Below are positions 34,809 to 45,372 of a DNA stretch of 64,000 bases, piece after piece. The translations under genes and the position numbers were made by a program. A model generated the notes under the pieces. That model was not told the DNA's origin, made no database searches, and saw nothing but the letters and a program-made list of their open reading frames with translations. Origin of the DNA: Fulvia fulva (lineage: Eukaryota > Ascomycota > Dothideomycetes > Mycosphaerellales > Mycosphaerellaceae). How positions within the stretch are numbered: position 1 is the first letter of the stretch; each line of letters opens with the position of its first letter. The stretch is taken from assembly GCF_020509005.1 (NCBI RefSeq), contig NC_063012.1, forward strand, positions 4,154,001 through 4,218,000, written 5' to 3'.

Positions 34809-36171
34809 CTAGGCGATTAGTAAGGCCACTAGGAATCAACACCCCTATAGCTAGGTATCGGTCGCGGTATCGATACTAGGCCCCCGCCTAACGTACAATG
34901 TAGTTACGATCCGCATTGTAGTAAAGGAAGACTAGGCCGAAGTTACGAAGCTATCGAACAAGGAGCTCGCCTAACGAATTAACTAACTAGGGGTGGTCGT
35001 AGTGAACTAATAGTCTAACGGCACTCTATAGATCTATACTAGCTCTACTACTACTAGGAGGCACCTAGAGGTATAGCTATAGTAGGCATCTAAGGTTAGG
35101 GCATTAGCGAAGGTCTTAATAAAGCAATTTACGATCCTAGTCTACGACATGCCTAAGGAGTTCGACCTAACTAACTAAGGTCACCTACGTACTCTCTAAG
35201 AGGACAACCCGGTCACTCTTAACTCTCTAATCTAGAAGGCGACTTGGCTCTATAGGAAATGGCTAGAAGGCAAGAAGGCCTCGGCGCTAATAGTATAGCT
35301 ATAAGACGCGAAAGCGGCGGATCTAGCGATAGAACAAGGCCTAGTCTAGCAATATAGCCTTAAGATAGTAGAAAAGCACTCCTTATCCTTTCGTGTCCTC
35401 TAATGCTTCAAATACTAACAGTATAGACACCAAACCTACACGTATATAAACAAGTAGGCCTACTCGAACTATATAGGAGACTATATGTCTAGGGACTATA
35501 CATCGACTACGAGACGGTACGCGAACTGTCCGGGGTACTACCTATCGTATAGTACGGAATGCCTATAGCGGAAACTAGCGAAAAACAAGGCAATTATAAA
35601 CAGAACCGTTGCCCTAAGATTCTACGGCGACCGTAAGGCTAGCCTATACCGGAACTAACTAGCGGCGGTCGGGCATAAGCGCCCTAGGGCGGAGAACGAT
35701 ATAAAGGATGCGTAACCTAGGGCGTACGGGAGGCCACGTACTCTACTAGCTACGGCGAGGGAATCTAACTAGGCCCGGCTCCCCTTTAGTATATAGCCGA
35801 TAGGCGTAGACTAGGACGTATAGGGTAGTAGGACATAGGACGATATAGAGGAAATGATTATCGATGCCGATAACTAGCCTCGACACGCTTAGTATTATCT
35901 AGTATAACGTTAACTATAGCAAGGATATAGTCTAGAACCATTTCCTATACGAGGCAGACCCGCGCGTCTACTACGTCCTTATAATCTAGGAGCTATAGAT
36001 TAACCCGTACTATAAGAGACTAACGACCTATAAGTTACTAGGCTTTACGACATGCCTACGAGGCGACGGCAGACCCCGTACGTGCTTCTATATTAGCAAG
36101 GATATACTAGAATCCGACTAGGAGGTAGTATACTACGTAGACGAAGAAGGCGGGGGCGATATTACCTCCCT
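34809..36171 (+). repeat. Tandem duplication, unit 2 (1363 bp)
   Basis: Second copy of 33446-34808, in the same orientation and directly adjoining. After it the LINE continues into the remainder of ORF2. Confidence 0.9.
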
Positions 36172-39100
36172 CTACGTAGGTAGTACCTAGATACACAACC
36201 TATATATATAACCGCTAGCCTCGAGGTCTAGCCGCGACCTAGGGGTCTATAGACACCTAGACAGTACGCTTAAGAGACAAGGGTACTACATTATAGTAGG
36301 AGACTTTAATATATACTACCCTTCCTAGGAAAGCCTTATATAGCCGTACCCTATAGCCGACGAAGTACTCGACTTGATAGCGAGCAACGTAATTGCCCTT
36401 AATACCCCGAAGGACCTAGGTACCTAGAAGAGAGGGGGACTCTAAGGTACGATCGACCTCTCCTAGATCTTAGATAGCTACTACTATACGGTAACCTACT
36501 ATAGGATCGAATATGAACTCGAGGCGTCGTTAGACTATATACTAGTCAGGACCTCTATTACGACATAGATATAACGTATACTAGCGAGAACCCCTAAGCT
36601 AAACTAGGGAAAGGCCTACTAGGCTAATATCTAGGCGTACCTCGATAACTCCGAGAGGCTAGTCTAGATCGCGTAGTAGCAATATATTAGTAAAGATGAG
36701 ATAGACGTAGTAGTCTAAGGGTTAATAGACAAAATAAGAAAAGCGACCTTACTTTACGTTCCGCTTACCTAACTAACGACATAGTCTAAACTATACTAGA
36801 CGCCGAAGTGTACTACGGTAGTAAGAGAAGTAAGGAGAGCCCGCCGGGTATAGACGAGCAGCTATAGCGAGGAGGCCTAGAACGTATATAGGGAGGTATA
36901 CTAATAGAAGAAAGCTATAATACGGAGGGAGAAAGTAGTCGGCTAGAGGGCTATAGTAGAAGAAATCGCCGGTAAGCTAGCGAGGATATAGAAGCTAGCG
37001 AAATAGGCCCGATAGGACCCTATATAGGGCCCCTCCTTCTCTATCCTAGCGCTATAATTGCCTAGTAGCCCGGTTAGCGACCCCGAGGCCAAGGCGCGTC
37101 TACTAGCTAGCAAGTTCTTCCCGCCCCTTATCGAGGCTAATCTAAGCGATATAAACAGCTCTACTCCCCTAGCCCCTAGTATTGCGGTCTAATAGGAGGT
37201 GTCCGAGGCAGAAGTTGCCGCTATACTTAGGAAGTTACCGGCGAAGAAAGCCCCGGGGCCGGATAGGATCCTAAACGAGCTACTAAAGAAGTGTAGAGAT
37301 CAACTAGCCCTAGTAGTTATAGCGATCTTTAACGCCTACCTATAGACCGGATACTACCCGATAGCTTTTAAATAATCGACAATAATAGTCCTACGTAAGC
37401 CGTAGAAGGAAGACTATACGTAGGTAAAGTCGTACCGCCTAATTGCGCTCCTTAACACTCTTAGGAAGGCGCTTAAGAAGCTAGTTATAACGAGACTCTC
37501 CGAGGCGGTAGAGGAACACTCCCTACTCCCGGACACCTAGATAGGTACGCGCCTATAGCGATCGACGCTATCCGCGATAGAACTTATCACCTCTTAGGTA
37601 AAGGCTATCTAGTATAAGAATAGGGACAAGGTGGCTTCCTTACTTAGCCTAGACATATCGGGAGCCTTCGACTACGTGTTATACCCGCGGCTACTCTATA
37701 TCCTAAGGTCGAAAGGACTCCCTAAGTAGCTTGTTAACTTTGTACGGCCCTACCTCTAAAACCGTAGTACATCGATCCTAGTCGGCTAGTATAGAAGCCT
37801 ATTTTAAGCAGTCTATACTAGAATCCCGTAAGGCTTAACGCTAGTACCTATTCTGTTCCTCTTCTTTATAGCGACGCTACTCCTAGCCCTAGAATCCTAG
37901 AACACCGCTACGAGCGGCTTCGTAGACGACATAAACATCCTAGCGTAGTCTTCCTCGACTAAGGAGAACTATAGGCTACTAGAAGAGAAGCACAAGATCT
38001 ACGAGGACTAGGCTAGGAGGCACGGGGCTCGGTTTGCCCTAGAAAAGTACAATCTAATACACTTTACGCGCCGGCCACGGTTCTATAATATATAAGCTTC
38101 TATCTAGATATAGGGGCATATAACTAACCCGGCAAATCAGCTTAGGATCCTCGGACTATAGGTAGACCCGGCGCTACGGTAGAGGAAGCACGTATAGGTA
38201 ATATTACGGAAAGCTAAACAGAATATAGCATTATGCTAGAGGCTTACTACGTCTATATAGGGGGCGGACTTCCGGTAGTTACGACTTCTATATACGGCTA
38301 TTATACGGCCAGTCCTTACCTATAGTAGCCAAGTGTAGTCCTTAGGCGAGAGGGCCTACCTATCGAAGGGACTCGTCGCGCCGCTAGCGAAGATCTAAAA
38401 CTAATGCCTAAGGAAGGTCACCGGGGTATATAAGTCGATACTAACGAGGATGCTTAAGTACGAGACCGCTATACCGTCGATCGACCTATATATCTAGGGA
38501 CTACGGACCTCCTACTTAGGTAAGTCGGTATAGTACCTAGTATAGAAGGTCATCGCTAGTATAGTTGTAAGGGCCCGCGAATTAGTACTAGCGTATAAGG
38601 GCATTCGACCCGGAAACGAGCCGAACTACCGGGTAAGGGACGAATAGCTAGTAATACGGTAGGAAGGTAAGAAATTGTTTATAGAGCAACTATAGAAAGA
38701 GAGGTAGAATAACTAGGGTATAGGGTATAGTAGACGCCCTTAGCTAGCGGGATAACCTAAGGAATAGTTAGCTACGAAATCCGCGGTTAAGCACCCCCTA
38801 AAGCTTATCTACTACCGCCTTACGAGGGTATAGAGTAGTATAGTAACCTAACTACAAAGCGAACATATCGGCCTCTAGGGGTACCTATTATAGAAGAAGG
38901 TTCTAGGATACACGAATACTAGCTACCCCTACGGCTATCGCTCCTAGAACGTACGGTACGTACTCCTCGTCTGTCCGAGGTGGTCGCTAGGAAGGGGGGA
39001 GTAGATAGTAAAGGCGAGGAACCGGACGATTAGGGCACTTCTTAATAACGCTAAGGACCTACGGCGTATTACGAACTAGATACTAGAGAAGGGCTGGCTA

Positions 39101-39503
39101 GAATAGTACCGCCTAGTAGGAGCAGTATAGGAAGAGAGGGCACGACGCGGCGCGATAAGACCGGCTAGGAGCGGGGGCTAACGGGGTAGTAATATAGACT
39201 ACGTACGTTTAGAGGGAAAGCTAATCTAGATAAGGAGTAGTCGGGGGCGGGAAGGGTTTTCACCTATTCGGGTTTCCCTTTGTATATAACAATAGATATA
39301 TACCTATATAGGCCGGATAGGGTCCTAGAACAGGGGAATGACAAATCTATCTATTAAAGATCGATTAGTTATACAAAGTCTATATAGCGATATAATAAAG
39401 ATTACGATCTAGATAAATTACGCCGAAGAAATATAAAACGTCGTATTAGGCTAGATTTACCCTCCCTTATAGATACGATACTATAACGACTTTACTTTAT
39501 ACT

Positions 39504-39737
39504 TGTTGAGAACATACAGGCCGCAGGACAAGCATGTGGGTGTGGGTGTGTCATGTGACTCGATCACGTGACTAGGGTTTGCCAGCCCATGGGCTAGCAA
39601 ACATTCGGACACCTAGCATCCACCTACACCAACACCGGCGATACTGTATGTAGATACACGCTATCCCATTGGGTCCTTCTTCGTCTTTCGTGTGATCCGC
39701 CGTCTTCCACTGCTGCGCAACTCGTACCTGTTTAACA
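39504..39737 (+). repeat. Solo copia LTR
   Basis: A 234-bp LTR with TGTTGAG..TTTAACA ends, in the orientation opposite to the full copia element. It is flanked by a perfect 5-bp duplication, ATACT (39499-39503 and 39738-39742). It differs from the full-element LTR at roughly ten positions plus one inserted base. No internal region is present, as expected after LTR-LTR recombination. Confidence 0.95.
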
Positions 39738-40227
39738 ATACTTTTATATATACGAGCTTCTTAAGCTCGTCGTATAGAGGAAGCTCGAAGAACGACCTCT
39801 CTATATATTAGGTATTATTGTACTACTATTTTCGAGGAGGGCAAGCTACTACGAGATTAGCTATTTAGCGCGCTTTGCCTTTAGACCCTCGAAGGCTCGG
39901 TCTTTCAGCTTGCTAAACAACACCGAATACCTGCAGCGGTCTGATGTTGGAGATCGCAACGGGCGCATAACTAAAGGCTCGACGCGCTATAAGCTCGACT
40001 GTATCGGTGCGGCCTTACTGCTAACCTACACGCCCGCGCGTGTAAGCAAAGGCCTTTGCTTCAATAATAAGTCGAAGCGCTCGGCGGCGATCAACTTTGT
40101 CACCTGCCCCTGGAGGTCTTGTCAGGCAGCATGGGTTGGCAGATGGGAGCTTGCTCTTGCTCTTACAAGGGCTACCAATACGAGCAGGCAACACACATTC
40201 GAACATCTTTTCGTCGATCCAACCCAC
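39738..40227. other. Boundary between TE compartment and gene compartment
   Basis: Up to about 39890 the sequence is still CA/TG-poor and TA-rich. From about 39900 normal dinucleotide use resumes. The right part is the 3' flank of the HAD gene. No gene was seen. A 7-bp stem with 3-base loop (CGAGCTT..AAGCTCG) lies near 39756. Confidence 0.6.
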
Positions 40228-40995
40228 CTACGCTTTTCCCTCGAAAGCCTCCTCCGCCAATGCTGCTAACTCGCCGAGCGTCTCGACCTTCACCTCGAAT
40301 CCAAATCTCTCCTTCGCATTCTCCGGCTCACCTCCCATGAACCCTTTTCGATCAACCCACACACTCTGCAACTTAACACTCTTGGCCGGGCCATGATCAT
40401 GAAAGAGACTCTGCGCCACATGCACCAACTCTCCCTTTTCCACTCCAAAATCACCTTCGACATGCTCGAGCAGGTAGTGAAAGTTTCGAATATCCGGCTT
40501 ATAGCTTCCGATGTCCTGGGCCGTGTAAATGGCATCGAACTTACACCCCTTCAACGGACCTGCCAGAGTCTCGTTGAACGAGTCGATATCCACGTTCGAG
40601 AGAGGTATGAGCTTGAAGCGTTTCGCGAGAGACTGAATCGCAGCGACAGTATCAGGGAAGGCAGGATACTCCCCGATCTTACCACCGTATTCCTTCGCTG
40701 CCTCATCGACTTGGTGCTGCGTCAGCATTCCGCCCTCGACCACCTTCAGCTCGTTGGCGTAGCGACGGAGACCCTCGGCAATGACTTCAGACTGGCGCAT
40801 TGTTGGGTTCTCTTTTTGCACTGTAGTGTCGTGTCTCTCAATGGTGAGCATAAGCTGCTTGTGGTCCTTGGGCAGGTGTGGGCCTAGAGATGTGGCGCGA
40901 GCTGAGGAGGCGATGCCATTTTCCCAGTCTATCAGTGTGCCGTAGATGTCGAAGGAGAGGGCTTTGATCTTGGTCCAATCAATGGAGGAAGTCAT
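40228..40995 (-). CDS. HAD-superfamily hydrolase, 2-haloacid dehalogenase-like
   Basis: A single-exon 255-aa protein. The HAD nucleophile motif is FDIYGTLIDWE with Asp16. Motif II is LIPLSNVD (Ser133-Asn134). The motif III lysine is Lys166 in GSYKPD. An acidic motif IV region is FHDHGPAKSVKLQSVWVDRKG (Asp200). This arrangement and length match type-II haloacid dehalogenase-like enzymes common in fungi. The physiological substrate cannot be told from sequence, and many fungal members are not true dehalogenases. No signal peptide is seen, so it is probably cytosolic. It is the first gene beyond the TE block and shows no RIP stops. It starts at the ATG at 40995. Its downstream neighbour is TE-derived DNA and its upstream neighbour is the ING gene. 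Confidence 0.88.
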   Translation of the reverse strand: MTSSIDWTKIKALSFDIYGTLIDWENGIASSARATSLGPHLPKDHKQLMLTIERHDTTVQKENPTMRQSEVIAEGLRRYANELKVVEGGMLTQHQVDEAAKEYGGKIGEYPAFPDTVAAIQSLAKRFKLIPLSNVDIDSFNETLAGPLKGCKFDAIYTAQDIGSYKPDIRNFHYLLEHVEGDFGVEKGELVHVAQSLFHDHGPAKSVKLQSVWVDRKGFMGGEPENAKERFGFEVKVETLGELAALAEEAFEGKA

Positions 40996-41846
40996 GTTGA
41001 TTGATTATGTTGTGATGTCGCCGATGCCTGCACTGGGATATGATGCTGCAGAAAGAGGTCTTTCTGAAGATTCTGGTGCCTACTTCTACTAAGCAGATCC
41101 GCGCCTTTCTACAACTGAATCCTTCAGAGGACGTTGTGGCAAGGATAGAAGGCGAAAAATGTGACCACCTCTTAGCTTGACAACTGACGATTGTGGGAAC
41201 CAAAGGGCGCCCGCTGCTCAGGTGGATCCGAATGCGGAGTTTGCTGGGCACACCAGCTGTGCCAGCGTAAGGATGACCATGAGGTCATGCAATTGCTTAA
41301 GAAACACCAAAATGCTGCCATTTCGCTGGGTAATTGAGAGCAGTGAGTACTGTGGCTGTTGTCCAGGTGTGGACAGGTATAGCAGAAAGTGAATGACTGC
41401 AGAGGATCCAAAGTTGCTGCCAACGAATCGAGAGTTTGACGACAGCCCCAAGGTGACTAGTGAGAAGAGGGACTGACCAAGCACGATTCCTGTCTGAGAT
41501 ACTATATACCGTTCTGTCTGTTGGCTCACTATCAAAGCAAGCAATGAGCTGCTCGCGGCGAACGCCACAATGCCGCCCGTTCCAGTAGCAGCTCAAAGAC
41601 TACTGCATCATAACACCTTCTAAACGCCCCATTACCTGTTACATTAACCCCTGAAGTCATACTGCATGAGGCTTCATGTACCCGAAACACCCCAAAACCG
41701 TGGCCGCTATAGCACAATTCACCACCACTCCACAGTATTTAGACATGGGCTTTTCCACGTCTTGTTTGATGACCACAGACATGGTCAGCTTCGACCTGTA
41801 GTCGTCGAAGTGGCGAGTTCTTTTGGCAACTCGCCATCGCGTCCCC
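40996..41846. other. Intergenic region upstream of the HAD gene
   Basis: About 850 bp with several overlapping short open frames on both strands. The longest, about 116 codons on the minus strand near 41218-41568, is hydrophobic but has no recognisable domain. It would hold the HAD promoter and the ING 3' UTR. Confidence 0.4.
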
Positions 41847-42008
41847 CTAAGATGCCGCCTTGGCCTCCGCTCGTTTTCTCTTGATGTTTTCGTGGTTGTA
41901 GCGCCGGCATCCTTCGCAGCATTTGAAACCCTTAGGGTCTACATAGACACGCTTGCAATAGGAGCACGGTGCCCACCCGGCGGAAGGCGGCGTCCTCGGG
42001 GCTCGTTG
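41847..42008 (-). other. Coding-like in-frame C-terminal extension of the ING gene
   Basis: Directly after the TAG stop of the ING ORF, the same frame stays open for 53 codons and ends in TAG at 41849-41847. The peptide reads as real protein, with a cysteine pattern Cx2C-x11-CCx2C, a DPKGFKCCEGCRRYN block and a basic tail KRKRAEAKAAS. Three explanations fit: UAG readthrough (the context UAG CAA CGA fits the yeast consensus CA(A/G)N(U/C/G)A), an in-frame 54-nt intron that removes the TAG (GTGACC..GGTAG; weak donor and no clear branch site), or an exon of another gene. It is not certain that it is translated. Confidence 0.5.
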
Positions 42009-44165
42009 CTACCGGCCGGCGACTTGGGGGCCTAAGTTTCGACCGACAAGTCCATTGGTCACGGTGCCCAGCTTGAGCTTTTTGCGACAGTCGGGGCAGT
42101 ACCACTTGGTACGACGCGGCGGCATGCCAGTCAAGTCCACACAATCCAGGTGAAACCATTCTTTCTCACAGTCATCGTTGTCGCAAGCAATCATCGTACC
42201 CCAGCTCACGTCACCACAGATGCAGTAGCGAGGCTCCTGCGGATCGATGTACTCCTCGCCCGTCTCATTGGCAGGGGCAGAGCCAGCTTGGTCTGGCGGC
42301 GCAACTGAATCCTTCTTCTTCTTCTTAGGAGCAGCTTTGCGTTTGGAAATGCCCACCTTAGCATCTTCATCATCATGACTCGTAATGACCACGTTGTGTG
42401 CGGGTCGTCTGCTGCGTCGACCACTCTTGGTCGTGGACGGTCCAGCTTCGACCGAATCAACAGAATCATTGGAGTCTCCAGGCATGCTAGCGTTGCTGAC
42501 ACGACGCGAACTTGAGCGTCTATTGGGTGGCTCCTCTGAGACTGCCTTGCTAGGCTTGATGGTGATAGTGGTCTTGCGACCGACCGGTGGCGTAATTGCA
42601 CGCTTGCGAGACTTGGGCGACGAAGACGGGCCTGCGGGAGCGAGCGGCACTTGGGTAGTCTTCGGTGGTGCTATCTTGATCTTCTTGAGTGCGGGTCGCT
42701 TATTCTCGCCGCCAGCCTCAGTTGGGGGTCCAGCAGAGGGTGAGCCTTCGCGCTTGCGTTTCTTCTTGTCGGCCTCTGGCGAAAGACTGGTATGTTTGCC
42801 GCCAGTGGCCGGATCCACCCCTGTCTCGCGTGCGATCTGGGCTTGGAGAGCTTGCTCCTCTAGCAGTCGTTGACGCTTCAACTTCTTGGCCTCGTTGAGT
42901 CTCATGCCGCGATTGATAAGCTCGGCGTCAGCGTCTTCGTCGTCTGCATAGATTTGCGGACCTAACATAGCGGTCATCTGAGCCGATTCCTCACCACTAA
43001 TGACAACTTTGGTCGGATCACCTTCGTTACCCTCATCCACAAACGGATCTCCGCCTCTCTCGGCGTTGACACGGGCAGCTTCCTTGCCCTGGATGCCCCG
43101 TCCGAGATTCTTGAGCTCGCGTCGGACCATCGTTTGGGAAGGGACCCAGATAGCATTCTTCTTCATACGCTTTCGAAGCTTGGCCATTTCCCATTCGGTA
43201 AGTTTAGCCCACGGAAGCCATCTGCTGCCGGGTCTGGCATCTGGTGGAGGCGCAGTCAACGCCAGCAAAGCATTGGACGTGCTGATACCAGCAACAGCTG
43301 AATGGGCGTTGGTCCCTGGCTGGCCTGGTGCGCGTGGACCTCGCGGCTTAGGGTTCTTCCTGTCACGTTCGATCTCCTCTTCAGTCCGTGGAGGTCTTGG
43401 AGTGTGAGACCTAGGACGTGGGGTCGTTCCTTTCTTTTCGTTCCTCTCTCGCTCACCACCTGGCGCGAGGAGTAATGACTCCTCAATCGGTGGTGGTGTG
43501 GTACGTGGGGAGTCCCAGTCAGAGATGAAGTCGAGCGGAGCGTTCGGATCTGGCGGAGGTAGGACTTCGCCGGGCACCATAACCTTCCGACCCCGTAGTT
43601 TGCTTGCTGCCTTACTTGCTGCCTTGTCGGGAACACGCGAAGAATGCTGCTTGTCTGCGTGTGCCTCCTCTGCCCGTGTGCTCATGCGCCGCTCACGCTT
43701 CAAGTTTGGTGAAGTCAATCCAGTCTGCTCGGGCGTAGGGTCCCTGGATGGCGGTAGTGGCTGCGCCTCGAGCTTATCAGTGACAATGTCGAGCCTCTTG
43801 GCCTCCCTCTGGCACTCCTTGTCCAGTCTCACGGCCTCTTCCGCCGACATTCGGCAGGCATGTTCCGCCTCTCGCAAGGCATGGCTGATGTCCCTTCTGA
43901 GCTGCACTGGGTCTGGCCGGTCATGCTTGATGGAGGGCAAGATACTGTAGGCGGTGGTGTCATCGTGGACGGCCTTGATGTTCCGCTCCGCCTTCTCCCT
44001 CTGATCCTGGATCAAGGTGAGGGCACGGGTCAAGTGGGCGGGAAAGTGCTCGGTGTAGGTGAGGAAGTCGGATAGTGTGGCTTGTACATCGGGATCGCGC
44101 TCAGGCTGTCGACTGAGCGACCTGAAGTCGTCCACGGAGGCGTGTGATAGGGCTGTCGCAGCCAT
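42009..44165 (-). CDS. ING-family PHD-finger chromatin protein
   Basis: A 718-aa single-exon reading frame. The N-terminal region (about residues 20-120) is an ING-type helical domain (TLSDFLTYTEHFPAHLTRAL and a following heptad-like helix). The long middle is low-complexity with basic stretches (KKKRKREG, KRKAAPKKKKKD) that could be nuclear localisation signals. A C-terminal PHD finger lies at about residues 647-693 (YCICGDVSWGTMIACDND..C..WFHLDC..WYCPDC). This ING-type finger normally binds histone H3 trimethylated at Lys4, and family members act in histone acetyltransferase (NuA4-like) or deacetylase (Rpd3-like) complexes. Which complex this one serves cannot be decided. It is longer than yeast ING proteins. 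It starts at the ATG at 44165. An open in-frame extension follows the stop. Confidence 0.88.
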   Translation of the reverse strand: MAATALSHASVDDFRSLSRQPERDPDVQATLSDFLTYTEHFPAHLTRALTLIQDQREKAERNIKAVHDDTTAYSILPSIKHDRPDPVQLRRDISHALREAEHACRMSAEEAVRLDKECQREAKRLDIVTDKLEAQPLPPSRDPTPEQTGLTSPNLKRERRMSTRAEEAHADKQHSSRVPDKAASKAASKLRGRKVMVPGEVLPPPDPNAPLDFISDWDSPRTTPPPIEESLLLAPGGERERNEKKGTTPRPRSHTPRPPRTEEEIERDRKNPKPRGPRAPGQPGTNAHSAVAGISTSNALLALTAPPPDARPGSRWLPWAKLTEWEMAKLRKRMKKNAIWVPSQTMVRRELKNLGRGIQGKEAARVNAERGGDPFVDEGNEGDPTKVVISGEESAQMTAMLGPQIYADDEDADAELINRGMRLNEAKKLKRQRLLEEQALQAQIARETGVDPATGGKHTSLSPEADKKKRKREGSPSAGPPTEAGGENKRPALKKIKIAPPKTTQVPLAPAGPSSSPKSRKRAITPPVGRKTTITIKPSKAVSEEPPNRRSSSRRVSNASMPGDSNDSVDSVEAGPSTTKSGRRSRRPAHNVVITSHDDEDAKVGISKRKAAPKKKKKDSVAPPDQAGSAPANETGEEYIDPQEPRYCICGDVSWGTMIACDNDDCEKEWFHLDCVDLTGMPPRRTKWYCPDCRKKLKLGTVTNGLVGRNLGPQVAGR

Positions 44166-44721
44166 ATTCGAAGGATCGCTGGCTCATTGGGCAGCCGTGG
44201 GGGAGTCGTAGTGCGCGCTATGTGATATGTCTTGGTGATGTTGGGCCGCGTGGTGGCGCGTGTCGGATGGTGACATTGATGGGGAGTGGCTCAGGCGCTT
44301 GATGGAAGTCGTGTGTTGACGACGGCAAACGGGAGGACCTGGCGAGCAAGCGCGCCCGGAGCTGAGGCCCGATTGTGCGCTGCAGCTGCCAGCACTGAGC
44401 AGGCATTAGAAGCCTTCCCCATCTGGCGCACAGTCCCATCTGGCGCACAGCTTAACCAAAGCCGACTGTTGTCCAGGTAACGCCAGTCAAGTTTTGATGC
44501 GGATTATCGAACCTTAGTGAGAGTGTGGTGTCAGGTGGGATCGTGCAGCACATGGGGAAGACTTCTACCTAGGTCAGATTACTTCTATCCGAGGAGCTCC
44601 TCAGGTATATAGTATTCCCATCACACACACGTTCGTCACTGCGCCGTTCTCCACCTTCACGGAGCCATGCTGAGCACCCGCATGTAGTGCATCGGCAGAC
44701 ACTGGCAGCTGCATATCGACG
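44166..44721. promoter_or_regulatory. Divergent upstream region of ING gene and coiled-coil gene
   Basis: About 555 bp between the start codons of two divergently transcribed genes, so it must carry both promoters. No TATA box or specific operator could be assigned. Short open frames here look spurious. Confidence 0.5.
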
Positions 44722-45372
44722 ATGAGCGGCGCCCCAACGCCGCCCCAGGAAGAACAGCCCTCCGGCGCATACGCTGCCTATGTGCCACACGACCTCGAGT
44801 ACAGCGCAGAATTCGAAGATGAGGTGATGCGAGTGGTCCTTGATCCGCCTCCGTCCGACCACGCCATCCGCATCATACCCGACGATAGCAACGAGGTCGC
44901 GGTGGAAGGCGTGTCCGTGAAGGCCAGCGCCATATCTCTGCAGAGCCTCCCCGCCATCGCCGAAGACGAGTTGCCTCTGCCATTGAACGACCCGCGACGC
45001 ATCTTCGCAAGTCATGTGCCTGGCGTCAGATTGACCCATCCCGGCGGCTACCTTGAAGGTGGACCTGGCCTCGATCCCGACATGGACACGTTCCCGGAAG
45101 ACTTCCTAGCCAACAATGCGAGTGCAACCAATGCCACTTCCCCGCGTGCTGCAGTACGCAAGGACATTGACGTAGCCAAAGAGGTCTTGCACGATCGCAT
45201 GAGGAAGCGGCAGGATGCCATCAACCATAACGAAAGGATTGAAAGGGAGCTCAAGAAGATGCAGGAGGAACATGCCATGGAAATGAACGTCCATCGAAAG
45301 ATGGCAGAGGCGAGGCGGGCAAAGAAGGAGGCCAAGGAGCAGAGAAGGCTCGGTAAAGACGCTGGTGAATGA
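44722..45372 (+). CDS. Hypothetical coiled-coil protein
   Basis: A 216-aa protein of unknown function. The N-terminal half is acidic and proline-containing (PHDLEYSAEFEDEVM, DPDMDTFPEDF). The C-terminal third (about residues 145-215) is a charged helix, probably a coiled coil, ending in a basic run (ARRAKKEAKEQRRLGKDAGE). There is no signal peptide or membrane segment. The ATG at 44722 opens a frame with good codon bias and no intron. It shares its upstream region with the ING gene on the other strand. I do not recognise the family. Confidence 0.7.
   Translation: MSGAPTPPQEEQPSGAYAAYVPHDLEYSAEFEDEVMRVVLDPPPSDHAIRIIPDDSNEVAVEGVSVKASAISLQSLPAIAEDELPLPLNDPRRIFASHVPGVRLTHPGGYLEGGPGLDPDMDTFPEDFLANNASATNATSPRAAVRKDIDVAKEVLHDRMRKRQDAINHNERIERELKKMQEEHAMEMNVHRKMAEARRAKKEAKEQRRLGKDAGE

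Larger units (their letters stand above)
33446..39354 (+). mobile_element. RIP-dead LINE, copy 3, with internal tandem duplication
   Basis: A divergent relative of the intact LINE. ORF1 is recognisable from its CCHC-knuckle region (about 34040-34200 and again about 35400-35560). The endonuclease start is at about 34530-34800 and about 35895-36170. RT runs at about 37230-38060, with FDYV-like sequence near 37668 and FVDD near 37920. A C-terminal Cys/His region follows at about 38930-38960. The 3' UTR box 'gggttttcacc..gggtttccc' and a short TCTA tail end it. Stops are mostly TAG. The left boundary is uncertain, between 32363 and 33446. It has no coding capacity. Confidence 0.85.

Noticed and set aside
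1..39354. Reassigned TAG codon (reading TAG as Trp or Gln)
   Set aside because: TAG stops fill the repeats only. The single-copy genes use TGG and CAG normally and end in TAG, and the intact TEs have none inside their ORFs. RIP explains it.
40021..40227. In-frame 69-codon open stretch after the HAD stop, as a second readthrough case
   Set aside because: The context (TAG GTG) does not fit a readthrough consensus and the peptide looks random. It shows that an open extension alone is weak evidence.
41218..41568. 116-codon hydrophobic frame as a membrane protein
   Set aside because: No recognisable family, overlapping frames of similar length, and position in the HAD upstream region.
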